Shown in pieces: positions 43,686 through 55,939 of a stretch of DNA of 64,000 nt. Made by a program: the position numbers and the translations under genes. The stretch comes from Aphelenchoides besseyi (Eukaryota; Nematoda; Chromadorea; Rhabditida; Aphelenchoididae). The stretch lies in contig JAMPIQ010000002.1 in NCBI GenBank assembly GCA_024699855.1, positions 3,224,001 through 3,288,000 of the forward strand, given 5' to 3'. The notes beneath the pieces are model-generated. The model saw only the letters and a list, made by a program, of their open reading frames with translations. It was not told where the DNA came from and made no database searches. Position 1 is the first letter of the stretch. The number at the start of each line of letters is the position of its first letter.

Positions 43686-45238
43686 TCAGATAATCGAAAA
43701 ACCGAATGCCTCGACAAATTGAATTTGAAAGTCCTCTTTGACTCCACCGGCCAATGGCTCGTTGTTGAAGGTGGCACATCGTTGAGAACGACCGACGTTC
43801 AGGTCTGCGTCCAAATACAAACCGTAATGTCCGCCGCCGGCACCGAACGACAGAAACTCTTTGGTCGCATTGATGAAAAACTGGTTCTCGCCGGTCCACG
43901 TGTACGAAATCAACTCACTAAAACCCTTCAGAATAATCATTTCACGGTGATCGTTGTACAAACCGGGTATTCGGATATTCGCCAACAAAACGGAAAAGAA
44001 GAGAAGAATCTCCGGTGCCAAAATAACAATCTTTGGGCTGAGGAGCAGAACTTGCAATTGCTCCAAAAACATGTCCTTCTGTGTCTCGAATTAGAAACAA
44101 GATTGGGGACAGATCATCGATCCAATCGCGCAAGTTTCTGTAAATTGATAGGCAATACTTGGAGTGGGATTAGAAAGCGTACCTGTATAATGTCGCCAAG
44201 GAGTATCCATGATTGTCCGAATTATAAATAGTTTGCCATTTGTATGATTGAGCTCGTGGTGGAAGAACATCAATCATTTGACGGATCATGAAGTCATCCA
44301 AAATTTGCGAGTCTTCTGATCCTTCAGGTAACGGTAGTTTGTCGATTTTAATCACTTCTTCCTCCAATGATAAACGACGACAAAGCTCACGTACAGTCAC
44401 GAGTTCCCAAGATCCGTTTGGTTGTTCTGACTGATTTTCATTCACTTCTAAACGTCGATTAGTTTACTGAAATATGAGGCTACTAACCAGTAGTTGTGTT
44501 TTTCGTTTCAACAACAAGAAGACCGCGATTGTTAGTCTCGACATTGGAATCAGAACGAAGAGTAACATCGGAGTTCACTTCTTCTTTTTGTGCGTTCTGA
44601 ATAGCTGTCGCTGCTTGTTTAATACCAACATCATCTGTATTCGATGACCATTCGAGCAAAAGATTGTAAATCGCATCAGCCCGAGAACGAGAAACCGCAA
44701 ACAACATCTCACGATCTAAAGTTCGTTGTGAACTACCATCTTTTCAATAGAAAAGCTACCTTCGTCATTCACTTCTTTCGTCAAAACAGTACGGTTTTCC
44801 GTGTTGTTTTCTTCTTGTAATCGACGACGTTTTCGATCCAATCGAATGGTCAGATAGTGAGAAGACAACGTGGATTGATTGGAATCGAGGTTGCAATCGT
44901 CCGTTTCCACTACTGTTAAGTCGTGTGAGTTCTCTTTGCTCGGACATCTGAATCGATTGAAATACTCGGTTATCGGACAGGAAACTAACTTGTCATGAAG
45001 CAAAGCAGGAACCGAATTGATTACCTTGGCACTCGTTTGAATTCCCAACTGAATCTGATCAGCGGCCGTTTGCGCTTTGGACTGCACTTGGGCTTTGATG
45101 CTGTGGGCACGAGCACTAAACAGAAACTTGATAACAGTAAGGCAAAAATTGAACTTACAAGAACTTCTTTACGCGCTTCACCGCTCCATCTTGTTTTCTC
45201 GTCAACGGACTGGACGGAAGGCTTGCTGTCGCAATCAT
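43686..45238 (-). CDS. Short TLDc-domain protein (OXR1-like, without LysM and GRAM)
   Basis: Eight exons from an ATG near 45238 give about 415 residues. The first exons (ARAHSIKAQVQS, YLTIRLDRKRRR, EMLFAVSRSRADAIYNLLLE) align with the middle of the LMD-3/OXR1 gene at 50.4-55.9 kb. The C-terminal part is a TLDc domain (KWQTIYNSDNHGYSLATLYR, PILFLIRDTEGHVFGAIAS, YFGTGDSSLLFRF, YTWTGENQFFIN, SFGAGGGHYGLYLDADLNVG). TLDc proteins bind the V-ATPase and protect against oxidative stress. The N-terminal LysM and GRAM parts are absent. Its last exon is almost identical to that of the longer gene, while the rest has diverged. Confidence 0.85.
43702..43904 (-). repeat. 203-bp near-identical TLDc exon, copy 1
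   Basis: Matches 50376-50578 over 203 bp with one mismatch by eye (GTCCTC against GTCTTC on the plus strand). The match ends abruptly on both sides: TAATCGAAAAA against CATACTAAAG on one side and CGAAATCAACTC against ACTTCGAAGTTC on the other. Upstream exons are only about three-quarters identical. Confidence 0.92.
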
Positions 45239-48200
45239 CTGTGGTCCTAGAGTCGAAGAATCAAAAGCGAAATAAACATCATTGCAACACACGAAAATGA
45301 ACCGCACGATTATGATTCTGCGGGAATCTGTTGGAGAGAATTCGTGGGCGGAAACATAATCGGGACCACGACACTCGTTAACATGCAAATGGAATTCGAA
45401 TCGCGTATGATTGCGACGTCAAAAACAACACGGCAAATGGACAATTGAAGTTGCAGAGGACAAACGAAGAAAAAAGGAAGAAGAGCCGCCGTTGAGGAAT
45501 CGGAAACGTCGGATGTCTATCAGATTTTGACGCCCAAAAACGAGTTTGGATTTGCAAATGCAAAGGCCTCGAAGTGCAAGTTCGGTCGAATATTACAATT
45601 TCAAGAAGCGTAAAGATGATGAGCGCAAAAACGGTTCGAACTCAACGACGCGCTCGAAGCGGATTTCGAAGGTCAAACAGGTGGGTGAGACGATGGACGG
45701 AAAGTTGAATCCAACCACGCGGTCCGATCGCCGTCGAAATCGCAAACCGCGCGTTTGTAATTATTCAAGATTACCGTCGTGATACCGAAAACGATCTTCG
45801 GGCTGCGTTTTCTTATAAACGTCGTTCACGGCGACTGAACTAATTTGTTTACGGGATCTGGCGATTCTACAAGCACTTCTGATGAGCGCACAGGTTTTTT
45901 CGCATGAGAATTCCTTTTCCACACGAGTTGATTGCGGGATGAGGGTGAGAAACATCCGATTTGGGCGTCTGCGTTCGATTCCAACGGAACGCGCGAAAAC
46001 TGGAAACCCGTCGTTCTGCAATCGACGACAAAGAAGCCGATTTGTCGTGGATTCGCTCGTCCAGCGATCGGATATGCCCGCACTTCAATTCGCGTCGTCC
46101 ATTGTTTGCGCGTCTGAATTCAAGAGCGAACGCGGTCGAAATCACTTCCGCGATTGAAACTCGGAAGGCGGCGATTCTTTTGAGCGTAAAGGTCGTCGCG
46201 CTGTTTTTCACAACAAAATTCACAGCCCTCGGTGATTAACAAGCGGATTTATCGCTACGACACCAGAAGTGATTGAGTGCCTTCGAAGGAAATCGAGAGT
46301 TTTACACGTCAACTGCTTCTACAGTACTCGAATTTGGAGCGTGAAGTTTGTTGAAGATTGAATTCGTGACACGGTTGCTGAGATTAGTTTCCGTAATAAT
46401 TGAAAACGTTGACTAAGCGGCTCTTTGTTTGCACGAAACCTTTGGATTAGTGACTACGAGCCGGGTCACAAGAAATTCGGACGCCAAATGAACTTGACAT
46501 CATGCGAAAATCAAAAACCACAGAAAAACAGAACTTCATTCCGTCATTTTTAATTGCGACAAGAAGCAATCGGGTCAAGATAGAAGTCACTCTGTTTGTA
46601 GGGAAACACGATTTCGAAATAAACGACCAGCTACACTGATTCACAAGTCATTTCATTTCGAAATCCATTAGCTTTTAGTGACACGTGAATTAAGAGCGGT
46701 GGTTGTGTTTACAAAAGATTGTGTTCTTCGAAGGGCGAACTCACGTGTTTTAACACAAATTTAGAGCAAACGACTTCGAAGAATGTGGAACCCGAGAAGA
46801 GCGATTGGAACCGAAAACACTCGGATTCTCTGCCTCGCGATGTGCATTCGAGCGAAAATTGAGTTATCTCGGATAAGGTAATTGACCGAAAAATAGGCGA
46901 AGGAAATTGAGCGAAAAAATGAATCCACGTAACTTCGTTTCCATCGTATTGTACGATTTGAATTCGAACAACAACGTGCCGGGACTTCGAACAACTTTTC
47001 TGAATTCAATTGAGCGCTCTCGAGAGTTGAACGGTCATCAATTGAGACGAGATGTTACAACGATGTTGATTAAACAAAAGAAAGTACGCGGAAATGGATT
47101 GTTCGAAGTTGAACGGAAGTTACTACCCTCTTCCGAAAACAAGATCACAGTCGGGCATCTGACGTGCAAACTTGCTGCAAACCGTCGACTTTGTAAGATC
47201 GATGAAATCATCGCGGAACGGAGTGTAAATCGCGCGGTCACTTGATGAGCGTCGACTGTCGAATTACGCGTGATAAACTTGAGAAATTAATAATCGAGTT
47301 GTCGTTTCACAACTTCAAGTGTAAATTCGCAGTCCCAGTTGTTAGCGAAAGCGATTGCTCTTAGAATCATCTTCGAGCAATGTTTGACGTAGATCACAAG
47401 AAGATTCTCAACAAATTTGTGTCACCATTTAAACAGTGTTGTTTCTTATTTACACTGCTGAAGGGCAACGTGATTCTTCAGACGACGATCACCGTAGAAC
47501 ACAATTTTGAGTAAATTGACCGCCGTCGAACAATCAACCGTTAGCTTAACGGTAAACACGTGTTCCGTGGCGGAGATTTATGACTCGACTGAGCCGACAT
47601 TCTAAGTGCTCACAAGGCCTCATTAAACTAACTACCGAATGTAATTCGCTTGTCAAAACAACTACGATACTGGACAAAACAATCTCGCCAACAACATCGA
47701 TTGCAAGAGATCAACGGCTACCCGACTTATTGCACTACAAAACGATAATCTTTGAAAAACTGTGCATTTGGGATCGTGAATTACACCAGTCGACCGTGCA
47801 AAACTTGAGCGCAACAAATTGAGATAACCAGTGAGCTGCTCTTTGCTATTTATATTTAAACGATGAGCATAATTGGGGCGGAACCAAAATGCTCAACCAG
47901 TTGAAATGAAACGGTCACTCGCTAGCAGAAGAGTCGGAGGCTAAGCGATGTTCTCTGAAACACTCGTTGGTTCTCAACTTCTACTCTTCTTGTCATTCAT
48001 TTGCACTTTTCCCGGAACTTGGAGTCTCATTTACATTCGAGAAGTAGTTTGAGGTGACGATGAGCAAAAACCACAACAAATGGCCGGCGAATCTTGAGTT
48101 TCTTAATGCACAACGATGTTCAGAACATTGAAGCATTTCCGAGAACTCGAAATTGCATTTTTTGATTGAGACTCAATTTCCAAGGACTTTGACTAATTAG

Positions 48201-48979
48201 ACAGTTCCAGTAACTATCAAAATAAAGAAATGAAACTTACAGTAAGAAAAGTGAGAGGTCGTTTGATTGCGACGAGTACGACCATTTGCTCTAGTTTCTT
48301 GTTCTAATAATAAAAGTAGCATATAAGATTTATCGTTTGTTTAGTGCTAATCTAATTGGCGAGCTACACAAACATTTTGAGGACGTCGTAGATAGCAGCC
48401 TTCGAACAGTATCTCGAGGACTATGGTTTCTAAATCATAAGCATTTAAACACCATCAGACACGGTCAATGAGTTCAAATTCAGTACCATATAAGGAAGCT
48501 AAAGAACCTCAATGGAGTCTAATGAATTAACACAATGGCGTGTTCGTAGTTTTTGGTTTCATTCATCAGATGTTTTTAAACGCTGAATGCTCGCTCTAAT
48601 TGATTCCAACACAAATACTCGTGGAGCAAAGTTTTGTTTACTTAGAGATTAGGTTTCAAAATTCAATTGATCGAAAGAGCGCAATTAACACTCACCGAGC
48701 TCTCTTGTTTACCTTTCAGTTGCCAGAAAAATCGAGATTTCAAAGCAAAAACAAATGACGAGCTTAGTTCGATCGTAAAGTTTATTTCTTATTGCGAGTT
48801 CTATTCGATTACCATCGGAGAATTCTGCATAACATTTCATTGGCAACGAGAATAAAGCAATTGAGAGATCCCAACAAGTGAATGATATTCGTGCATCATA
48901 GAGATGGAATTATCAGAGGAACCATAAGATTTTTAAATGATCACTAGTGAAATATGTACGAGTGAAAAGATCCCGTTGA
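45239..48979. other. Gene-poor 3.7-kb region
   Basis: I see no gene model I can defend. Basic ORFs at about 45546-45782 and 46919-47242 start with ATG but have no homology, no splice partners and low complexity. Between 45760 and 46240 at least four frames on both strands are open and CG dinucleotides are frequent. No RNA gene was found; a lone A-box-like TAGCTTAACGG at 47542-47552 has no B box. Confidence 0.4.
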
Positions 48980-49733
48980 CTAGTCGTTTTTGATACGCTC
49001 ATTGACATCGAATTCCACTACGGTTTGGGTTGCTTCAACCAAATGAACTAAGCTAATAATCGATTTGACAATAGCCATAATAAAGAAGACGATCAGAGCA
49101 AGAGTCATGAACACAGTAGCTACAGTCGATCGTTCAGTCCAGAAGGCGTTGATGTAGAGTAAACCGAAGAAAGCTTCGTTTCCGAAACACATGAAAAACA
49201 AAAACGGTCTAAACGATTCAAATAATGCAAATTATGAGCAAGAAACATACCGCGATGTGTAGTAGAAGTGGAGAATCTTATTGTCCGACGATTTGTGAGT
49301 ACTTTTCCCGGTAATGTCTCCAGCATGCATATGCAACCAATGGGAAGCAATGTCAATAATAGCAACCAATTGAAAAAAGAACATTGCGCGTGGATAAAAA
49401 TGACCGAGAACCATAAGAAGCGCCATAAAAACAAGTCGATCCGTCAGTTGGTCCAACATTGCGCCGAATCGAGTTCCTAAACCCACACTGAACAGATGAA
49501 TGAAACAACAAGTTACCTTGGTTGAATGTCCGTGCCAAATGACCATCGAATGCATCGAGAAACGCGCTCAAAAAATAGAAGATCGATGCCAACCAGGGAT
49601 TGTGTAGCATAAAAGCACAGGACATCAGTCCGAGAACAATTCGACCATAACCGAGCAGATTCGGATAAAACAAATAAACGTTATCACGCTCACGAACTCC
49701 CGGCGACACCATTTGTTTCTGAAATCCATTCAT
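48980..49733 (-). CDS. Phosphatidylinositol synthase (CDIPT type)
   Basis: Three exons from the ATG at 49733 give about 221 residues, the usual size of CDIPT. The N end has NVYLFYPNLLGYGRIVL and the CDP-alcohol phosphotransferase motif is complete across the first intron: DAFDGHLARTFNQ then GTRFGAMLDQLTDRL (DGxxAR, eight residues, GxxxD, three, D). Several membrane spans follow, with SSDNKILHFYYTSR between them. The enzyme makes phosphatidylinositol from CDP-diacylglycerol and inositol in the ER. It lies between the two TLDc genes and is read in the same direction. Confidence 0.94.
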
Positions 49734-50359
49734 TCAACAATCTTATTCGAGCCACTTGATCGAAATAGCTTCAGTCGTTTAAACAACTCTCCAACGATTC
49801 CAGTTGTGATTAGCAACGATTTATTATCACTCGTCATTCACGTACAATTTGAGAATACGGATAACAGAATGCGCACAAATTCAACAGAAAAAAGCGTAAG
49901 CACAAGAAATAAACTAACGAATAAGAAGCTCCGTATTCATTTTGGGATGAGGATTAGAACGTACAACGTATATACAAACCGAATGAAATAGAATAATTGA
50001 GCGTTTCGAATTGTAACAGAAGGGCGATGGAATGCGCTCGTTGATTAACCGAATGGTTTTTGACTAGTTTTCAAGTTTAACCAAAAAAAGTGACTAAAAC
50101 ATCACGTGAGTAGGAGTGAACGAAGATGAGCATTTTGTGTTGTTCCTGCACTTGGAAACGGAAAGAAAAGCCAATTAAACTGGTCGTAAAGAGAGTTGGA
50201 AAGGTTATTTTACCGACGTATTGCTTTCAAATCGTGAACAAAAGTTATGTACAAAAGCACAGGTTTCGGAGTTTAGAATCGCAGGCGAACTGTTAATGAA
50301 CATGACCGACTGAACAGAAATAAAATTAGACCACTTAATAGGCGTGGAGAGTTGCTTGT
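49734..50359. other. Intergenic region between CDIPT and LMD-3/OXR1
   Basis: No gene or repeat seen; contains the 3' flank of the longer TLDc gene. Confidence 0.4.
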
Positions 50360-53300
50360 CTAGTGCATACTAAAGCCGAATGCCTCGACAAATTGAATTT
50401 GAAAGTCTTCTTTGACTCCACCGGCCAATGGCTCGTTGTTGAAGGTGGCACATCGTTGAGAACGACCGACGTTCAGGTCTGCGTCCAAATACAAACCGTA
50501 ATGTCCGCCGCCGGCACCGAACGACAGAAACTCTTTGGTCGCATTGATGAAAAACTGGTTCTCGCCGGTCCACGTGTAACTTCGAAGTTCCCTGAAAACA
50601 GTGTTTTATAAGTTGACTTTTCAAAATTCATTCTGTTCATTAGGATAGACGCAACAATGTTCTTGAATACAAACCTCGTATGCGGATATTCGCCGGTGAA
50701 GCGGAAAAGCAGCGACGAATCTCCGGTCCCGTAGTAGCACTCTTTCGGCAGCAAAGCGGAACTCGCTACTCCACCAAATACGTGTCCTTCCGTGTCTCGA
50801 ATTATCAACAGAACAGGCGACATTTCGTCTTTCCATTCGGCCATTTTGCTAAATTACCCTTCCTTAAAGACTCTTAACAAAAATCCACTCACCGATACAT
50901 CGTCGTCAAAGAGAATCCGTGTTTTTCCGAGTTGTAGATTCCAACCCACGGGTAACTAAAGTAGAGACCATTAAAAGCATACTGGTTTGAATTCGTACCC
51001 TTCAGCACGCGGTGGAAGAATGTCAACAATCTGATTGATCATAAACTCGTCCAAAATCTGCGATTCTTTCGAACCTTGTGGCAACGGCATTTCTCCCGGT
51101 TCTACCGAATCTTCGAGAGAAAGTCGACGACAAAGCTCGCGTACCGTTACTAAACAAAATTATCAGAAAAAAGCCAAAAACTAACGACAAACCAATTTCC
51201 CATTCACGGTTGATATGATGAGAAGGACCAAAGGGTTGGCCATTGGGTTTACAGGTGAGATAGTCTTCGACATCACGATCCAACACAATAAAACCGCGGT
51301 CGTTTTCGTAAGCTCGTTTCGCACGCAACTCTTCAGTTGGGTCTCCCACAGTTGAGTCCCCATTTTCTGCGGACTGACCCACGGCCAGAGCCTCTTTAAT
51401 GTCCTGTCCGTATTTGTCGGGAGACCATTGCAGTAAAAAGTGGTAAATTGCGTCCACCCGGGTGCGTGGCACGGCGAACCAAAACTCTCGTTTGCGCGTG
51501 TTTCCAAAACCCGAAACGCCTGTAACGTAATTAGCGTTTTAGTTTCGAATGTTCGCTTCTTCTACCTCTGGAGCCATAATCCGACGATAAGGTGGCACAC
51601 AGTTCGCGTGCATCTTCTTCGTCTTGGATTCTATGTTTTTTGCGTCGACGATCGAGTCGAACAGTCAAGTAGTAAGGTGGAGAAGGAGGTGTACCAATTG
51701 GTGCATTTCCACCGACGTTGGCAGCGGCATTGGCGTCACGCACCAACTGCTCGTCAATGCTATCAGATTGAGTTCTACAATATCCAATCAATTTACAAAA
51801 ACGATCGGAAACCTACAACATCTTGTCGGGATTAGTTGTTGCCTGTAACTCCCGCGCCATTTTCGTGCGTTCTCGTAACTGCTCCAAACGAGCCAAACTC
51901 TTCTCTCGTTTCATTGATTTCGGACTTACGTCCGTTTCCTAAACCTCAATAACGGGCTTGTGGTAGCGAAAACAAACCTCAGTGGACAAAAACAAATCTC
52001 CAAAACTCGATTGTCCCTCTTGCAAAAGTCCTGTTCCGACATTCACGATGCTTCCTGGTACTGAAGCAACCATCTTCGCACTCGTTTGGATTCCCGTTTG
52101 AATGTGATCGGCCGCCGATTTGGTGTGAGTAACAACTTCGTGAGCGACTTTCTGAGTTCCAGAAGCGACGGTTTGAGCTCCCGACTGCACTTGTCCCTTG
52201 ATGCTGTTGGCTCGGGCTCTAAAAATGAATAAGTGACAATGCATGGCCTTAGAGTTACTTTGACTTTAATTTCATAAAACTAAAAATTCCCATCGCAGTT
52301 CAAACGGTTTTCAGATTCAAAAAAACGACGTCAACTGCACCTTTCAAATTCACGTATCATTTACAACGAAACTTGATTTAATCCAACATAAATAACACTT
52401 ACGATAAGGTGCGACTTAAGCGGCCGAACGATCGTCGTGCAACGTCCGGAGAATAGCGACTGAAAGACGCGTGAAATCGGCTGTTCCGCGGAGTGTTGGG
52501 AGCCGATGAGTTGTTTCCCAAACTCGTCGACGGCTCCAAATCGGAATGACAACGCTGACGATCGGGTCTATTGGGAACTGCAGAAGCAGAATCCGAACCG
52601 ATCAATTCTTCTAGAAACGTTTTGATTAGTCGAATAACTTTCATGCGCTTACCAATTGGAGTCTTTTGCTCGGGAGTCAAATCAGAAACAGTTCGACGTT
52701 TGGCAGAAGCAACTTGGAGTTGTTGAACTCCACCACTTGGAGTTGTTGGCGTTCCTTTGTCCTCTTCTTTGATGGACGGGAGTTGAGAGTCCGAAGCGTT
52801 GGACGACAAGCTTGGGGTTGCGTGAAGTTGTCCGCTTCGAGGAGAATTCGGAGTCACGTCTGCTGTTGAAAGATCGCCGTTGTTTGGTGAGTTAACTAAA
52901 CCGTTCGTTGTGGGAAGGTCCAAACCGAAAACTGAAACCACCGATTAAGTTCGATGTACCAGCATTGAGTAAAAAATAGTTCCGGTGTGGAGATTAAAAA
53001 CGGAAGTCACGCCACTTCTCAGAGTGATCGTAGGGTTTTTCGAATTTGCATTTTGTTTCGATCGAACAGAATTACTATTCGAAGTTTGTGTACGAATTTG
53101 AAATCCGCGACTTGAGAGAAAACAACCAACCTGCTGGGGATTTTGGAGTTGTTGGCAGTTCCGTGGCTTCTAAGGATTCTTGTTTTTTTGTTGGCGAAGA
53201 TTTTGACGTTTTGGCGGTTGGACTTGTGCACTGAGATAAGTGACTTGGATCGTAGATCCCGTCCGTTTTGCTCTCTTCACCTGTCAAGTCCTCGATGTGT

Positions 53301-55939
53301 TTGTAGACAGAAACGGAGACCACGTCTTCCATGCTAAAATATTCAATTCAATATCAAAAAAAAGTTTTCGTTTACTTGGCAACCATTCCGTAAAGATCAG
53401 TCCCATTTTCTTTGACCAGTGGATGCGAAATCTCCGGATCAAACATCAGACAATTCGGAGTGACTAACAACGTGCCCGTAACGGTTCCATCGGACTCGGT
53501 AACCTGTTTCACCTAAACAACCATGTAATTCAATCGGAATGCTAAACGTACCTTGATCTTCAAAAACCGTTGCAAACACTCGGCATCCGACAAATCAAAC
53601 TCCATGCTTTTTTGCGGTTGTTTCAATTTCGGATGTCCGTTTGAATCGGAAGAAATACTTGAAGTTTTGTATAAGGGCGGTTGGTGTTGCTCGACGAATT
53701 GAAGTGGTGCCGATACTCCAGGACCTTTTCGAATACCATCTAAATCGATAGAATGAAAGCAATCGATAACAATGTTTGCATTTCAGCAACAATCAACTAC
53801 TAGGTTTAAAAGGCTGGAAACTCAAATCGCGAGACTCCCGACCATCCGCAAATTCAATTCCCTTTGCTGCTCGCCACCCGCCTGCGCTGATACCAAACGT
53901 GTCGAATAAAAACGAAACTCGGAAATCTTTTCAGCGACGACAACCCAAAAAAGGATAACTCGGATGTTCAATTCGATGGGTCTTTAGGGTATTGAAAGAC
54001 GAAGTGGTAACTTCGCGTTGTACATAAAGTCCACGGGTTTCCATTACTCTTGACGTGAAAGGGATTTACGTTTATTCGCGTCAGTTTTCGTTCGAATTGA
54101 TTTTTGTTTCACGGTCCCCGATGGCCAAAAAGCGAATTCAAAACGGCGGATTGTCGTCAACAAAAACGTCGATGCTAATCAACAACCAACTTTCGTGTTC
54201 CCAGTCACCACGTCATTCTTCCGTTTAAGTTTTGAAGCGATCGCTCAAAATCCGCACGCGCCTTACACCCAATAGACATAATCGACAGGTGAAAGCTGTC
54301 TTTCAATTACCAACCCATAAGGTTTTGAATGAAAACTTACACCACAAAAAGTCGGTGATTCCCATTTTTGAGTGTCGATGTTTCTGACAAGCAAACGAAT
54401 TGTTTCAAGTAGTTAGTTCGCCCCGTAAAGTCCACAAAAATTTTGTTCAGAAGCAGCAGCTGAACAATCAAAGTCGCCGTTCAAAATCCACCGACTGATT
54501 TCCCGGTCATGTGCGTACGACTTTCGCTTCGCAGTCCGAAGCGGAAAAACGATTAAAAATCGTGTGTTTATCAAAATGATAACAAAACGACGTCGGTTCT
54601 GATTTGAACCCCAAAATTTTTAAACGAATCGAAACACTTCTGTTTACTATCCACCATCCCATTTATACTGCACGAGGTTCAGTTGCTCTCGCAATGACGT
54701 TATGGAGCTCGTCGTTGAATTGGCAGCTAATTGCGAACAAAACGACCAAAGACTGTTGGATAGAACAGAAAATACGTTCGAAAGTTTCCGAATTTGGATG
54801 TCAACTGCGTCAACGCAAAAAAGTTTCCACTTACCGGAACACGTTTCGTTCATCGAAAAAGAGCGGGGATGAGGTTTGATCGTCGTTTCGGAGCTCGTGG
54901 TCGGCATCATCGGATGTTGAATGCTGCGGGAGTCCTCTGGAGCGAAAACCTCGTCCGCTGCAGCCAACGGTACGACTATCTTCTGACCGGGAAATACCTG
55001 AAATGACATTGAAGTTATGAATTGGAAGACATTTACAATTGAGGATCAAATTACAGAAATTGACATTAGGAGCGCTAAAGGCGAAAAGATCGCCGAAACG
55101 GAAAACCGACTCATCGAAACCCTTCAACCGAAACGTTTTCGACAACTGCGGGTTTCTAGGACCCAAAGAACGAAAAGAACGCACTTCCCGAAAACATTCG
55201 CAGTCCTCGAAGATGACTAAAAGAAAACAAAATACTTCCACAGCACAATGGGCCGCTTCCAATCGTCTTCAAATCGAAAGCTTGATAAACGAGTTGAATA
55301 GCGAAATTCCACTCATGAGGTTGAGCACCTTTTTACGAACATTGTTTTTGGGAAGAGCTCCGGGAACTGTTCAGCCAACGGCAAAACTTCAAATGCAGAA
55401 TATTGAGCCAATTCCTCGACAGAAGACGGCGCTCGGGCGCATTAAACAAATTGATTTTCCCGGAAGAAACTCACGAGCTTCTGCAAAACAACTCCGATTT
55501 CAAACATAAAACAGCGGTTCAGAAGCTCCTTCAATCAACTTCTTCGACGACTTACTCCGCAGAAAATTGCGTCCATTTCGGTCGAAATCGATTCCCAATT
55601 TCGCTTAACTAGATGGACAAGAACTCGTGTTTTTGCATGGACATCATCCGAGTTTTTATGGATGAGCAGCTGCACAAACTGCCGTCCGACTGCTACACGA
55701 CTCAAAATGCAAATCCTCCGAAAACAGTCGCAAATTCAAAGTAAAAACGAAAAAATCAGCTGACTGATACGGAACTCTCGACTTTGCAATTCAAAAGCTC
55801 TAAATACGAAGACAAACGAAACAAACGAACTCACCATTCTCGACGGCATTCGATTCAATTTGACCAGTTCGCCGACCGTACAATCATGAGCAGCAGCGAT
55901 CTTCTCCAGGGTATCGTTCCGCTCCACCACATAGTTCAT
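50360..55939 (-). CDS. lmd-3: LysM-GRAM-TLDc protein (OXR1 / LMD-3 orthologue)
   Basis: About fifteen exons encode 900-950 residues. The order is LysM (MNYVVERNDTLEKIAAAHD, LVKLNRMPSRM then VFPGQKIVVPL), a linker, a GRAM-like domain (VTESDGTVTGTLLVTPNCLM, MEDVVSVSVYKHI), a long Ser/Thr/Pro-rich linker, a middle block (ANSIKGQVQS, YLTVRLDRRRKK, FWFAVPRTRVDAIYHFLLQW) and the TLDc domain (YPWVGIYNSEKHGFSLTTMY, PVLLIIRDTEGHVFGGVAS, YYGTGDSSLLFRF, SFGAGGGHYGLYLD) ending at 50360. OXR1 family proteins protect against oxidative stress and bind the V-ATPase through TLDc. The two 5' introns are 0.8 and 1.1 kb. The ATG at 55939 follows GATTTCAG directly, so a further 5' exon or trans-splicing is possible. 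An open stretch in intron 2 (about 53800-53900) may be an alternative first exon. Confidence 0.92.
50376..50578 (-). repeat. 203-bp near-identical TLDc exon, copy 2
   Basis: Partner of 43702-43904 (one mismatch by eye). It covers most of the last exon of the long TLDc gene, stops near the stop codon on one side and about 12 bp before the exon's acceptor on the other. Confidence 0.92.

Noticed and set aside
45546..45782. Basic plus-strand ORF in an area with partly protein-like text in another frame
   Set aside because: The frames conflict with each other and no splice model reconciles them.
46919..47242. Plus-strand ORF of 108 codons starting with ATG
   Set aside because: No homology, no splice signals and a composition like the flanks; a frame of this length is expected by chance in 64 kb.
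47542..47552. A-box-like sequence suggesting a tRNA gene
   Set aside because: No B box and no cloverleaf downstream.
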